Shown here piece by piece: positions 9,987 to 20,354 of a stretch of 43,232 nt of DNA (positions are counted from its first letter, which is position 1; each line of letters begins with the position of its first letter). The DNA is from Desulfonema limicola (GTDB taxonomy: Bacteria; Desulfobacterota; Desulfobacteria; Desulfobacterales; RPRI01). The DNA lies in NCBI GenBank assembly GCA_020723255.1, contig DYJH01000006.1, positions 1-43,232 of the forward strand, written 5' to 3'. The position numbers and the translations under genes are program-made. The notes below the pieces were generated by a model that searched no databases, was not told the DNA's origin, and saw only the letters and a program-made list of their open reading frames with translations.

Positions 9987-10664
9987 TCAGCCCTTCCAGA
10001 GATCCACATCAATAAGGCCAAGTTTTGCTGCATAACGCACCAGCTCTATAGTGCTGTGAAGATCAAGTTTGCTCATTATGCTGGCCCGGTGGTTCTCTAC
10101 GGTTTTTGGGCTAATAAAAAGTTTTTCGCCTATGGTCTTTGGGTTCATCCCTTCAGCCAGCAGCCGTAGGATCTCCTGTTCCCTGGGAGTCAGTGCTCCA
10201 TAAACAAGGTCTTTTTGTTTTGTATTTTTTACGGGCGTGTCCATTAAACGGTTAACCACTTCATGGGAAAGAGAACTGTCCAGAAAATATTCGCCTTTAG
10301 AGATTATATCAAGGCCTTTGATGAGTCCGCTGGCAGCAGATTCCTTTACCACATATCCTAAAGCGCCTGCCTGAAAAGCTTCGGCGATATAATCGATTTT
10401 GGAATGCATGCTTAGAATCAGGATGAGTATTTCAGGAAGACAAGCGGTTAGTTCGCGTGTAACATCTATACCGTTTATATCCGGCAGGGATATATCCATC
10501 ACAATAATATCGGGTTTTATTTTTTTTGCTTTTTGGATTGCATCCTTGCCTGTTCCGGCTTCATCAACTACTTCATAACCGGATTGTTTGTCAAGAATAG
10601 CTTTGATTCCCTGACGGAAAAGGGGATGGTCGTCAACTATCAAGACTGTTTTTTTCGATGCCAC
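9987..10664 (-). CDS. NarL/LuxR-family response regulator
   Basis: VLIVDDHPLFRQGIKAIL receiver; LTPREQEILRLLAEGMNPKTIGEKLFISPKTVENHRASIMSKL HTH. Confidence 0.95.
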   Translation of the reverse strand: MASKKTVLIVDDHPLFRQGIKAILDKQSGYEVVDEAGTGKDAIQKAKKIKPDIIVMDISLPDINGIDVTRELTACLPEILILILSMHSKIDYIAEAFQAGALGYVVKESAASGLIKGLDIISKGEYFLDSSLSHEVVNRLMDTPVKNTKQKDLVYGALTPREQEILRLLAEGMNPKTIGEKLFISPKTVENHRASIMSKLDLHSTIELVRYAAKLGLIDVDLWKG

Positions 10665-12129
10665 AATTGTTCTCCTTGAGAGGAATCTCTATAATAATTT
10701 TTGTTCCTTTTCCCGGGGCAGACATTACATTTATTTTGCCTTCGAGAAGGCCGACTCTTTCTTCCATGCTGCGAAGCCCTATTCTTTTTTCATTTGTTAA
10801 TCCGGCCAGACGTTTTTCTACATCAAACCCTTTGCCGTTATCTTCTATCCGAAGAATAATATTCGGATAAGAAGCTACAAGCTTGATATCGGCATTGCCT
10901 GCATCGGCATGTTTTCTGATATTGTTTAACCCCTCCTGAACCAAGCGGTAAAGATTTATTTCGATTTCAGGACTAAGTTTAATCACATTCAGGCCGGCAT
11001 CATTATAATCTATTTTTATTTGTGTTTTTTTTGAAAAATCAATACAATACTGATAGATAGTCTGTCCGATTCCGAATTCATCAAGACCTGGAGGACGTAA
11101 ATCGTATGACATGTCCCTTACAGCATTTATTATTCCCTGAAGTATTTTAGATTGTTCAACAAGTCTTTTTTTAATGTCTTCAGTAGGTTGGCCATTATTG
11201 TCAAGAAGTGTTTCGTTTCCTATTTTCAGCATGGAAAGATCCTGGGCTATTTTATCGTGGAGTTCACGGGAAAGCATCTGTCTTTCTGCTTCCTGAGCCT
11301 GAAGCAGTTGCTGTGAAAGCCTGCGGATATTTTCTCGATCCTTTTTACGCCCGGTGATATCCTGAACAAGAACTAAATAACCTGATGAATGATGATCATC
11401 TTTTGAACCTAAAATCCTGATGAACAGATCAATATCAACAGAGCCTGATTTGGTTGTATAATAAATACCTGTTTTTTTAATCAATTCAAAATTATAACTT
11501 AATTCGGTCTGTATGGTTTCACCATTTAACAATGTGCTCTTTATTGCTTCTGTCATATTTGGATCATCAAAAATGCCAATATTTTTTATCTTTTCCAGGT
11601 CAGATATTCCGAATATATTAATAAAAACCTTGTTGAGATTAATAGGGCGTCCTTTGGAATCGTAAAGTCCTATGCCTATGGGTGAATTTTCAAAAACAAT
11701 TCGGAATCGTTCTTCGCTTTTCCTTAAAGACACTTCAAGATTGCGCTCACGGGCAACCTTTTCAATAACCCGTGGAAGAAGACTAAAAAAATCATCAGAC
11801 TTAACCAGATAATCCCACACTCCAAGTTTCATGGCCCGCACGGCAACCATTTCATTTCCATGGCCGGTGATCATGATGACAGGAATTATATTTCCTTCAT
11901 TGTTCAGAATTTCCTGAAGCTCAATGCCGGTCATGTCAGGCAGTTGATAGTCGGTAATTATAATATCAAACTTTTTTTCATAGAATATTTCAAGAAATTC
12001 ACCGGCGGACTTGAAATTATGCAGAGAACTTTGAGGAATTTTTTTGGAAAGAGCACGCTCAATGAGGACATAATGCTCGTCTTCATCTTCAATGATGGCG
12101 ACTTCTAGTGATTTAGAAATATTATCCAT
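10633..12129 (-). CDS. Receiver-PAS-HisKA_3 sensor histidine kinase
   Basis: N-terminal receiver (IIEDEDEHYVLIERAL), PAS (FRIVFENSPIGIGLYD), RQMLSRELHDKIAQDLSMLKI, HATPase (IEDNGKGFDVEKR, GLRSMEERVGLL); called ORF overlaps the downstream response regulator. Confidence 0.93.
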   Translation of the reverse strand: MDNISKSLEVAIIEDEDEHYVLIERALSKKIPQSSLHNFKSAGEFLEIFYEKKFDIIITDYQLPDMTGIELQEILNNEGNIIPVIMITGHGNEMVAVRAMKLGVWDYLVKSDDFFSLLPRVIEKVARERNLEVSLRKSEERFRIVFENSPIGIGLYDSKGRPINLNKVFINIFGISDLEKIKNIGIFDDPNMTEAIKSTLLNGETIQTELSYNFELIKKTGIYYTTKSGSVDIDLFIRILGSKDDHHSSGYLVLVQDITGRKKDRENIRRLSQQLLQAQEAERQMLSRELHDKIAQDLSMLKIGNETLLDNNGQPTEDIKKRLVEQSKILQGIINAVRDMSYDLRPPGLDEFGIGQTIYQYCIDFSKKTQIKIDYNDAGLNVIKLSPEIEINLYRLVQEGLNNIRKHADAGNADIKLVASYPNIILRIEDNGKGFDVEKRLAGLTNEKRIGLRSMEERVGLLEGKINVMSAPGKGTKIIIEIPLKENNCGIEKNSLDS

Positions 12130-12148
12130 TTTAACTTCCTTGTTCCCA

Positions 12149-12245
12149 TACCGTCATGCCTGCCCCGTATCGGGTAAGGGGCAGGCCCGATCCGGCATCC
12201 ATAAGAAATTGAATTTGCTGGATACCGGTTTTCGCCGGTATGACG
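12149..12245. repeat. Intergenic palindromic dispersed repeat (REP/MITE-like)
   Basis: CGTCAT 12152-12157 vs ATGACG 12240-12245; inner hairpins TGCCCC/GGGGCA and ATACCGG/CCGGTAT; encodes the typical junk peptide LDTGFRRYD. Confidence 0.65.
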
Positions 12246-12297
12246 AAAAGCGGTGTTTTCCGACTCCTTACAAGTCCGTTATAACTGTTTTTTTTCG

Positions 12298-12747
12298 TCA
12301 ATCTTCCAGTACAGGCGGCTCGTTGATAAGCAGCCAGTAAGAATTCAACTGAATGATTTTTTCTTCAAACTCTCTGAATCCAACGGGTTTTGTAAGGTAA
12401 CTGTTCGCATAGTGTTTGTAGGAATTGTCTATATCTTCTTCCCGGCCGGAGGTTGTGAGCATGATTACAGGTATTTTTTTCAGTTTGGGATCTTCCTTGA
12501 TTTGTTTTAATACATCAATCCCATCTATGCCCGGAAGTTTGATATCAAGCAATATAAGGCCGACTGTTGGATTTTTTAGTTTATCAGCGAACTTGCCGCG
12601 GTTATAAAGATAGTCCAGCGCTTCTTCACCATCGCCTGTAACTATTATGCGGTTAGCATTGCCGGCTCTGCGGATTGCACGTTTGGTTAATTCGACATGA
12701 GCTTTTTCATCTTCTACAAGAAGTATGCTCAATGGTTCGTATATCAT
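12298..12747 (-). CDS. Single-domain response regulator (Rcp1/CheY-like)
   Basis: ILLVEDEKAHVELTKRAIRRAG...LILLDIKLPGIDGIDVLKQIK...VIMLTTSGREEDI..LTKPV. Confidence 0.93.
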   Translation of the reverse strand: MIYEPLSILLVEDEKAHVELTKRAIRRAGNANRIIVTGDGEEALDYLYNRGKFADKLKNPTVGLILLDIKLPGIDGIDVLKQIKEDPKLKKIPVIMLTTSGREEDIDNSYKHYANSYLTKPVGFREFEEKIIQLNSYWLLINEPPVLED

Positions 12748-12749
12748 TA

Positions 12750-14408
12750 TTAATTACCTCTATTCAATGTAAAGAAAAATGTGCTTCCCTTCCCGGGTTC
12801 TGATGATACCCAGACCTGTCCGTTATGGTGTTCGATAATCCTTGCAACTATCGCAAGTCCTATGCCTGTGCCTTCTCCTGTTTTCTTCGCATCAGGCAGT
12901 CTTTGAAATACCTGAAAAATAATTTTTTGATATCTATGCTGGATGCCTATGCCGTTGTCTTTAACATAAAAGACATCCTGTGTTCCATCTTTTTTGCACC
13001 CGATCTCAATTTGAGGTGATAAATTATCTTTTCCTATATATTTTATCGCATTTGATACAAGGTTTTCAATAACCTGGATCAGCCGCTTCTTTTCACAGTA
13101 AACAAGCGGAAGAGCTTCCCGGATATTTATAGAAATATCTTTAGCTTCAATTTGAGGTTTCAGCATAAGCATAGCCGATTCGACAATTTCTTCAAATGAA
13201 ACTTGTATCTTCTTTTCATTTATCCGGCCTATTCGTGATAATTCAATGAGATCATTTATTAGAAGCCCCATTTTTTTAGTAGCTTCGCTTATATATTGAA
13301 AATAGCTTTGAGCGCTTTTCGGAAGATCGTGTTCAAAATCTTCACGCAATGCTCCGATAAAACCGTCAATTGTTACAATTGGCGTTTTCAGATCATGTGA
13401 TATAGAATAAAGAAAAGACTCCATCTCGGTATTTTTTGCGGCCAGTTTTTCCATCATATCTTTAAGCTGTTTTTCATTTTCACGAAGACTTGCTTCCGTT
13501 TGTTTACGTTTTTCAATTTCTGCAAAAGCATTGTTTCTTGCATCACGGTACATTCCCATGCGGTGAAGAAGAAGATAAAAAACAGCAGAAAGAACAAAGG
13601 ATATTGTAATTGCAAAAAAAAGAAAAGAGTAATTCGAAATGTCTTTGGATTCTGATTCTGTTATCCTGGGTTCAATATACATCTGCCAGGTTTTTCCCGG
13701 AAAGCTGACATTCCGAAGAACGCGGAATTTGTTCTGCCCGGATAACTCTTTGTGTTTATGACCTTTTTCGTTCATATATATCAGATGTCCGTTTTCGTAT
13801 AACTGGATGCAATAATTTTTTACGGTATTTTTTCCAAGACAGATGTCCATGACTTGCTTAACCTGGAATATGCCGTTAAGATAGCCCTGTATTTTGCCGT
13901 TATAAACCAGAGGCCAGAAGGCGCTGAGACAAATCTCTCCCTGCAGCGCTTCATATGATGGTGAGATCATTAATTTAAGAGTTTGCCGGGCCTGTTCGAA
14001 AGTGCTGGTTATCAAGGAATTCATCTGATTAATATTTTTATCTATCAGTTCTGGGTTATTTTCTTTCTGAAAAATCCATTGAAATGTGCCACCGGGATCG
14101 ATCCAGTTGATGCCGTGAATACCGGCATAGTGCCCATAAACAACTCCGGCAAACTTGAAAAAGCGCTCTTTACTGAAATCAGGAGGCGTTCTGTCCACCC
14201 ATCTCTGGGCAAGCAAATCAAGAGAAGCTATTCTGGCATCCATCACACCTTCTATTCGGATTTGTATCTGTTCTGCCGAAGCTTCCGTTTGATGCATAAT
14301 TAAATTACGGTTGTATGTGTTCTGTGTTTGCCACAGGAAAAGACTTATAGCGCAGCAAAAAAGAAACACAGCAACGGATAAAGATTTTTTGTAATTGAGA
14401 ATTTTCAA
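12750..14408 (-). CDS. CHASE-like sensor histidine kinase
   Basis: Two TM segments around a periplasmic CHASE-like region (AGIHGINWIDPGG); ESFLYSISHDLKTPIVTIDGFIGAL, VENLVSNAIKYIG, DNGIGIQ, GEGTGIGLAIV. Confidence 0.92.
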   Translation of the reverse strand: MKILNYKKSLSVAVFLFCCAISLFLWQTQNTYNRNLIMHQTEASAEQIQIRIEGVMDARIASLDLLAQRWVDRTPPDFSKERFFKFAGVVYGHYAGIHGINWIDPGGTFQWIFQKENNPELIDKNINQMNSLITSTFEQARQTLKLMISPSYEALQGEICLSAFWPLVYNGKIQGYLNGIFQVKQVMDICLGKNTVKNYCIQLYENGHLIYMNEKGHKHKELSGQNKFRVLRNVSFPGKTWQMYIEPRITESESKDISNYSFLFFAITISFVLSAVFYLLLHRMGMYRDARNNAFAEIEKRKQTEASLRENEKQLKDMMEKLAAKNTEMESFLYSISHDLKTPIVTIDGFIGALREDFEHDLPKSAQSYFQYISEATKKMGLLINDLIELSRIGRINEKKIQVSFEEIVESAMLMLKPQIEAKDISINIREALPLVYCEKKRLIQVIENLVSNAIKYIGKDNLSPQIEIGCKKDGTQDVFYVKDNGIGIQHRYQKIIFQVFQRLPDAKKTGEGTGIGLAIVARIIEHHNGQVWVSSEPGKGSTFFFTLNRGN

Positions 14409-14494
14409 TATATTAAGTCCTGATTTACCGGAAAAATATGCGCAAATTATTTTTTCGATACAGTATATATTAATAAATATGGTACGATTAATAT

Positions 14495-14794
14495 TTATAT
14501 ATTTAGAAGCGTTGCGCCGTGAATTATTCTTAAAATAAAAACTGAATTTTCTTCAATGCGGTAAATTGTGCGATATTTTTTGTATATTAGATGCCGGTAG
14601 TCTGTGCTAAAAAATTCATTTTCTGGCATTAAAGGGTGACGGTCAGGAAAAATTTCAAGCGAATAAACTTTTTTCTCAAGCTCAAGAGTAAAATTTACAG
14701 CATTATTCACGTTATCATCTTCAATGTAATAAAGTATCTGTTCCAGGTCATTTTGTGCTTGTTGAGATAAATTAACCTGATATTTTTTTGTCAC
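14495..14794 (-). CDS. RelE/ParE family toxin
   Basis: 99 aa; LSQQAQNDLEQILYYIED...IFPDRHPLMP...YRHLIYKKYRTIYRIEENSVFILRIIHGA. Confidence 0.9.
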   Translation of the reverse strand: MTKKYQVNLSQQAQNDLEQILYYIEDDNVNNAVNFTLELEKKVYSLEIFPDRHPLMPENEFFSTDYRHLIYKKYRTIYRIEENSVFILRIIHGATLLNI

Positions 14795-15056
14795 GTTTAA
14801 ATTCCTTGAAGAAAGATCTCACTTCTTTATATTTGTTATTCTTTATGTCTTCCTCTGCTGTGATTAGAAGTTTAAGCAAATTAAATGCATTTGCAATCTT
14901 TTCATATTCCTTTGCTGCCAAAAGCACAGCTTCAGCTTTACCATTCACGGTTAGAATAACCGGACGTTTGGTTTTGTGGATTTGTTCAAGGACTGAACTG
15001 GTATTTCTCTTTAAATCTGTGATTGAACGAATATCCTCGGTTATGCTTAATGCCAT
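14772..15056 (-). CDS. Phd/YefM family antitoxin
   Basis: 94 aa; SITDLKRNTSSVLEQIHKTKRPVILTVNGKAEAVLLAAKEYEKI; overlaps toxin by 23 nt. Confidence 0.9.
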   Translation of the reverse strand: MALSITEDIRSITDLKRNTSSVLEQIHKTKRPVILTVNGKAEAVLLAAKEYEKIANAFNLLKLLITAEEDIKNNKYKEVRSFFKEFKRDKKISG

Positions 15057-15277
15057 TTTATCACCTCATAAATATTTTATAAGCATTTTATATGATGCTT
15101 TTTATATGTAATATTTATTGATGAAAATCAAGATTATTTTATTTACTTAAGCTAACAAGCGAGTTATATCAGATAATCGAATAAAATAAATATTGTTTTA
15201 ACTTAAAACCTGATGTATTAATCCCTACTCAAAAATTCATTATTATAAGGCCAATTATTTTTCGAAAGGGAAAAGGC

Positions 15278-16279
15278 ATGAATACAGAAGAGTGGAATCC
15301 GGGAAAGCTTTTAGGCATATCAGGTGGTTACTGGGCTGCCTGTGCGCTTCATGCCGGGGTAAAGTTGGATATTTTTACTGTTTTAAGCGAACAAACGTTT
15401 AGCGGTCAAAAAATTGCTGAAAAATTGGGTAGTGATGCAAGAGCAGTAATTATGCTTCTTAATGCTCTTTCCGCCATGAATCTATTGATTAAAAAAAACA
15501 CGAGCTATTCCAATTCAGAATTTAGCAATTCTTTTCTTTCTAAAAAATCCCCAAAGTACCTCGGATACATTATCATGCATCACCATCATCTTATGGCATC
15601 CTGGAATGAGCTGGCTAAGGGTGTTAAAACCGGTAAAGCCGTTCGCAGCAGAGCTTCTTACGGCAATTCCGAAGTGCGTGAAAATTTTCTTATGGGGATG
15701 TTTAATCTTGCATCAAACATAGCTCCGCAAATCGTTGGAAAAATCGATCTTTCCGGGAAAAAGCACCTTTTGGATCTGGGCGGCGGTCCTGGTACATATG
15801 CTATTCATTTTTGTTTAGCCAATCCGTTGCTTAAGGCTACCATATACGATCAAAAACCGACCAGACCTTTTGCCGAGCGAACAGTTGCTAAATTTGGCCT
15901 TTCAGACAGGATTGACTTTCAAGCCGGCGATTATGTGAAAAAAGATATTTCAGGAGCTTATGATGTTGCATGGCTGTCACACATTCTGCATGCTGAAGGC
16001 CCTGAAGATACTCAAAAGATTATACAAAAAGCTGTTTCTGTTCTTAAGCCGAAAGGCATGATTCTGGTCCATGAATTTATTTTGAATAATGATATGGACG
16101 GTCCGTTATTTCCGGCTCTTTTCTCTCTTAATATGCTTCTCGGCACCGAAAAAGGCCAGTCCTATTCCGAAAAGCAGCTAAAGGATATGCTTGCTGCGGC
16201 CGGAGTAGTGAAAATCAAACGTATTCCGGTTCAGACACCCAACGATTCGGGAATTATTCAAGGTGTAGTAAAGGGGTAA
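15278..16279 (+). CDS. Acetylserotonin-type O-methyltransferase family 2 protein
   Basis: 333 aa; N-terminal dimerisation domain, HLLDLGGGPGTYAIHFCLANPLLKATIYD, GAYDVAWLSHILHAEG. Confidence 0.88.
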   Translation: MNTEEWNPGKLLGISGGYWAACALHAGVKLDIFTVLSEQTFSGQKIAEKLGSDARAVIMLLNALSAMNLLIKKNTSYSNSEFSNSFLSKKSPKYLGYIIMHHHHLMASWNELAKGVKTGKAVRSRASYGNSEVRENFLMGMFNLASNIAPQIVGKIDLSGKKHLLDLGGGPGTYAIHFCLANPLLKATIYDQKPTRPFAERTVAKFGLSDRIDFQAGDYVKKDISGAYDVAWLSHILHAEGPEDTQKIIQKAVSVLKPKGMILVHEFILNNDMDGPLFPALFSLNMLLGTEKGQSYSEKQLKDMLAAAGVVKIKRIPVQTPNDSGIIQGVVKG

Positions 16280-16326
16280 TATTAAAAAGATAATAAAAAC
16301 AAAAAGCGAATAAATCCGGCTTTGGC

Positions 16327-17736
16327 ATGAAAAAAAATAATAAGCTAATGATTACAGTCCATGACAGTGAACTGAAGTTTATACTTTACGGACGGAAGGA
16401 ATCCAATGGCAAGCTTATCGGCTCCCTGCCGGTTAAAGATGATTATTCGCCGGAAGAATTTTCAAGCATTATTCCCGATGAAGCAAAAAAAATCAAAAAT
16501 CCTTTGCTGGTAATGCCTGACTATGTTTCGGGTAATGAAACATATCCTTTTACCACAGGTAAAAAATCCATTGCATCAGCATTTATAAAACGAAAACTGC
16601 TTGAGTCATTTCCGTCTGCAACCGATGCCGCTGATTTTTATAATTATACATATTTTAAAAGCGGCCAGCAATCCGGCAGTCTTTATGCTTTTTACCTGCA
16701 TGATCCTCTTGCGTTCAATTTGTACAATAATCTTAAAGATGCGGGCATGCGCCCCGAACGGATAACTGTTCCTGCCTTTATCTGGCAGCACAAAATATGC
16801 AAACTGTTTGAGGAAGCGTCTTCAGAAAATATTTGTCTCATTCACGCATTGCCGGAAGAATGCTATCTATATTTTTTTGTTAACGGAAATTATCTTTTTT
16901 CAAGAAGTATTATGCTGCCTGGATCCGAGGAAGCCGGCAGCGAAAAACTAAATATACTTGCCTTTGAAATAAGCCAGTCACTACGTCTTTTTTCACAAAA
17001 AGCGAAATCAGAAGTAAACAGGTTCTTTTTAGTATCTTCTGCAAAGATGAAAGAATCCGATCTTTCTGAAAAAATTGGAAAAAATATTATCAGGCTTGAT
17101 AATGACCGGAAAGAAATTATTGAAGCAACAGAAGAAGATTTCATGCCTGCCCCTTTATCGGTATTTTCCTTATCAGATATTGATCAGAAAACGGCGCCTG
17201 CTATAAGCCACCGTCTTGTTATGACAGAAAAAGCCTGGCATTCCGTTATCCGGACCGGAATTATTACCGGCGCGCTTCTGGTTTTTCTTTTAGGCTTAGA
17301 GACTTTTTATCTGAATTATATATCGGGAGGCTATTCTTCGCCCGGGAAAGCGGCACTTTCAAACGATATGACGACAAGGCGGCAGGTTATCGGGAAATGC
17401 AATGATATCCTTGATCTAATTATTAATGAGAAGCAGCGTCCTGATCCTGCCTCCATACTTGGCGGTATAGCTGTCAGTCTCCCTAAAAGCATTGCTCCGG
17501 AGGAGTTGACATTCAATCTTGAGTCTCCATATCAGGTTGTTATAAACGGCCGGGTAAGAACGGATGATCCCAGTGGCATCAGACCTGATCTTTTGGCAAT
17601 GGTAGAAAGTCTGTCGCGAAATCTTAGACTCAGCAAACCGGCAGCAATAGGGGATATCGTTTTTGATACGAAGCAGGGCGGTGATGATACCGGCTCTGCC
17701 GGTTATAAATTTCACATTATGCTGGACTTGAAATGA
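16327..17736 (+). CDS. Cluster A PilM-PilN/GspL-like pilus assembly protein
   Basis: 469 aa; divergent actin-like N-terminal region, one TM (VIRTGIITGALLVFLLGLETFYLNYI), periplasmic PilN-like tail; first gene of a pilus-like run. Confidence 0.65.
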   Translation: MKKNNKLMITVHDSELKFILYGRKESNGKLIGSLPVKDDYSPEEFSSIIPDEAKKIKNPLLVMPDYVSGNETYPFTTGKKSIASAFIKRKLLESFPSATDAADFYNYTYFKSGQQSGSLYAFYLHDPLAFNLYNNLKDAGMRPERITVPAFIWQHKICKLFEEASSENICLIHALPEECYLYFFVNGNYLFSRSIMLPGSEEAGSEKLNILAFEISQSLRLFSQKAKSEVNRFFLVSSAKMKESDLSEKIGKNIIRLDNDRKEIIEATEEDFMPAPLSVFSLSDIDQKTAPAISHRLVMTEKAWHSVIRTGIITGALLVFLLGLETFYLNYISGGYSSPGKAALSNDMTTRRQVIGKCNDILDLIINEKQRPDPASILGGIAVSLPKSIAPEELTFNLESPYQVVINGRVRTDDPSGIRPDLLAMVESLSRNLRLSKPAAIGDIVFDTKQGGDDTGSAGYKFHIMLDLK

Positions 17737-17737
17737 T

Positions 17738-18241
17738 ATGAGAAATAAATGGATAATCACAGGCGCGTTATGGATTGCAGTTGTTTTTCTGACATTTTAT
17801 AATGCGTCTGAAATTAAACGTTTGAAGCAAGAATCTGAAAAAATTGAAAGCCTGCGCATGGATGAAGAATTCTGGCAGCAGAATTCGAATAATATCAGCT
17901 TTATCTTGGCTGAAGGCAAGCGGCTGTCTCTTGAAGTAGAATCTGTAGATCTGGGTTTTTTGTTAATTGACAACCGCCTTAAGACAATTTCATCTGAGTA
18001 TCATCTCAATAATCTTAAGATTACAAAGCAGCAGGCAACCAATGAAGGCAGTGATATTCCTGTCGAGTTATCTTTTGATGGAAGTTATGAAGATATTTTT
18101 AAATGGCTTCAATCTGTTAAAAATGAGATGCCGTTTTTGAGAGCTAAAAGCCTAAAAATAACAATAGATCCGGTATCAAATATTGCTGTTTTAAACGGGG
18201 CATTTATTTTCAGATACAAGATTACTTCAGCGAATAGTTGA
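17738..18241 (+). CDS. Cluster A PilO/GspM-like inner membrane protein
   Basis: 167 aa; N-terminal TM, coiled coil, alpha/beta tail (PVELSFDGSYEDIFKWLQSVKNEMPFLRAKSLKI). Confidence 0.65.
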   Translation: MRNKWIITGALWIAVVFLTFYNASEIKRLKQESEKIESLRMDEEFWQQNSNNISFILAEGKRLSLEVESVDLGFLLIDNRLKTISSEYHLNNLKITKQQATNEGSDIPVELSFDGSYEDIFKWLQSVKNEMPFLRAKSLKITIDPVSNIAVLNGAFIFRYKITSANS

Positions 18242-18253
18242 ATAGAATTATAT

Positions 18254-18811
18254 ATGATACAGATCGGCACAAGAAGACGATTGATAGTGGATGGCTTTAT
18301 AATAATGGCTATTATTGCTGCCGTTATAAATATTTATCTTCTTATGGATCTTATCGGATCTCCTATAGCACAAAAATCCGAAGCATTTATGGCGGCTGGT
18401 TCCAAATGGCAGCAATACAAAGATATGCAGGATCAAACATTAGAAGATCTGACAAAAAGTGCGGAGGCAATAGCAGCTATTTCTAATATGTGCAAGCCAA
18501 AGGCTGAAAAAGCCAAATCCACGGCAATTGCCCAGGATAATGCTGCTATCGAAGGTCAGAAAACAGACCGCATGCCGCATCTTACCGGAATTCTTCAGGT
18601 TTCAGGAACCGATGGAAGTTCAAGATTTATAGCTCTTATGGAAGGCAAACGGCTGCATAAAAATGAAAAGATTATGAATTTTACTATAAAAAACATAACG
18701 GCAAAGGGAGTGTATTTATCCCAAAACGGGCAGGAAAAATTTATTCCTGCTCCCGAAGTCTATTTTTCCCTTGGTGCGGAACAAGTCTCCGCCGGGGCTG
18801 AATCGAGGTGA
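18254..18811 (+). CDS. Cluster A small pilus-assembly protein (PilP/MshK-like position)
   Basis: 185 aa; N-terminal TM, C-terminal LTGILQVSGTDGSSRFIALMEGKRLHKNEKI...VYLSQNGQEKFI; overlaps secretin start. Confidence 0.55.
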   Translation: MIQIGTRRRLIVDGFIIMAIIAAVINIYLLMDLIGSPIAQKSEAFMAAGSKWQQYKDMQDQTLEDLTKSAEAIAAISNMCKPKAEKAKSTAIAQDNAAIEGQKTDRMPHLTGILQVSGTDGSSRFIALMEGKRLHKNEKIMNFTIKNITAKGVYLSQNGQEKFIPAPEVYFSLGAEQVSAGAESR

Positions 18812-20325
18812 CTATGAAATATATTTCGTCACGATGTATATATTTATTATCTATATGCGTTGTTTTGTTTTTTGCAGGTTGCGCCAACATAAGGGAGGCC
18901 AGGCCTGTTAGTACGCCTGCTCTTGAAAATGTCAATCCTGCTAAAATTATAGAGAAGGAAAAGACTTCACAACTTCCGGGTCCTCCGCCTTTTTCCGAAA
19001 TATACGTTCCTGTTTCTAAAGGTCTTAAAAAAGATATCAAGCTTTTTTCAATGGCTCTCGATCAGGCTAAACTTGGCGAAGCGCTGGCGACTATTGCAAA
19101 TGAGGCGGATATTAATATGTCTGTTGATTCGGATATCGACATCGCAAGACCTGTTACCGTCCGGCTAAAAAATTTAACTATGGAAGAAGCGCTTGACATG
19201 ATAGTTGAAAAAGGGGCCGGATATACGTGGAAGTTAAAAGACGGTGTGTTGAATATATGCCGTTTTAAGGAACATATATATCAATTTGATTATCTTGATA
19301 TGGTAGGAGAAACCAACATCGATGTCGGCGGTGACATGCTGGCCTCGGGTGTTGAAGGCGCTGGAGTGAAGGGCAAATACCAGGTTAAGGCCAAGCGTGA
19401 AGGCAAAAGTTCAGATATCTGGGCAGGCATTGCCGTTGCTCTTGAAGGAATCAAGTCAGCAGATGGTGTTTTAAAAATAGATGCTAATGCAGGAATAATT
19501 TATATGCTCGATACACCTGCCAAGATTGCTGCCATGATAAGCCTGCTCGATTCATTCTCAGAAACCTTGCATCGCCAGGTTTTTATTGAAGCAAAGATAC
19601 TGGAAGTTCATCTATCGGATGACAGCCGTTACGGCCTTGACTGGTCCAAAATGTCTGCCGGCTTTAGGGCAAACGGCGGCGGGGTTATTGATAGAAACCT
19701 GCCGGATATCTTTGATCTCACGGTTAACGGCAGCGGCAGACTCTTTTTATCGACCTCGTCCCAGTTGAGCGGCGTGCTCGATTTTATAAAAACCCAGGGT
19801 GATATTTCAGTAATATCCAACCCCCATATCTCTGTGCTCAATCATCAGTCGGCAGTTCTGACCGTGGGTTATCAGTTTCCATACGGTGATGTTGATAGTG
19901 TAGATAGAGATCAGACCACCGGAGTTGTGACCATTAATTCTAAAATCAAGCGCGCCATTCTTGGCTTACAGCTTGGGCTTACTCCTCAAATATCAAGAGA
20001 CGGCATAATTACTCTTCATATAGTTCCAACAATTACAAAGATACAAGGAACTCAGGAAGTCCAGGTTGCAACGGGAGCAAATACCGTACAGAGTATTTCC
20101 AACCCGATTATCGATCTTCGTGAGCTTGCCACAACGGTAAGAGTAAAAGATGGCAATACAGTTGTTCTGGCGGGTCTAATAAGCCAGATTAAGCAGCTAA
20201 ACGATGCGGGTCTTCCCGGACTCGGTTCTCTTCCATATATTAAAAATTTATTTCGTAACATGAAAAATCTTCAAGATAACCAGGAACTCGTGATTTTTAT
20301 TACGCCTTATATTAAGAAAATCTAA
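18808..20325 (+). CDS. Cluster A secretin (MshL/PilQ/GspD family lipoprotein)
   Basis: 505 aa; lipobox FFAGC, STN domain, secretin core (SVISNPHISVLNHQSAVLTVGYQFPY...LQLGLTPQIS...VVLAGLISQIKQ...LPGLGSLPYIKNLFR...ELVIFITPYI). Confidence 0.93.
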   Translation: MTMKYISSRCIYLLSICVVLFFAGCANIREARPVSTPALENVNPAKIIEKEKTSQLPGPPPFSEIYVPVSKGLKKDIKLFSMALDQAKLGEALATIANEADINMSVDSDIDIARPVTVRLKNLTMEEALDMIVEKGAGYTWKLKDGVLNICRFKEHIYQFDYLDMVGETNIDVGGDMLASGVEGAGVKGKYQVKAKREGKSSDIWAGIAVALEGIKSADGVLKIDANAGIIYMLDTPAKIAAMISLLDSFSETLHRQVFIEAKILEVHLSDDSRYGLDWSKMSAGFRANGGGVIDRNLPDIFDLTVNGSGRLFLSTSSQLSGVLDFIKTQGDISVISNPHISVLNHQSAVLTVGYQFPYGDVDSVDRDQTTGVVTINSKIKRAILGLQLGLTPQISRDGIITLHIVPTITKIQGTQEVQVATGANTVQSISNPIIDLRELATTVRVKDGNTVVLAGLISQIKQLNDAGLPGLGSLPYIKNLFRNMKNLQDNQELVIFITPYIKKI

Positions 20326-20354
20326 AAATTAACAATCAACAAAGGAAGGGAAAA

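Noticed and set aside
12092-12340. 82-aa ORF with GIHKKLNLLDTGFRRYDEKR
   Set aside because: Translation of a palindromic intergenic repeat; LDTGFRRYD-type peptides are a known artefact.
18238-18486. 82-aa ORF overlapping the third cluster A gene
   Set aside because: Out of frame with the 185-aa TM protein that fits the operon; low-complexity composition.
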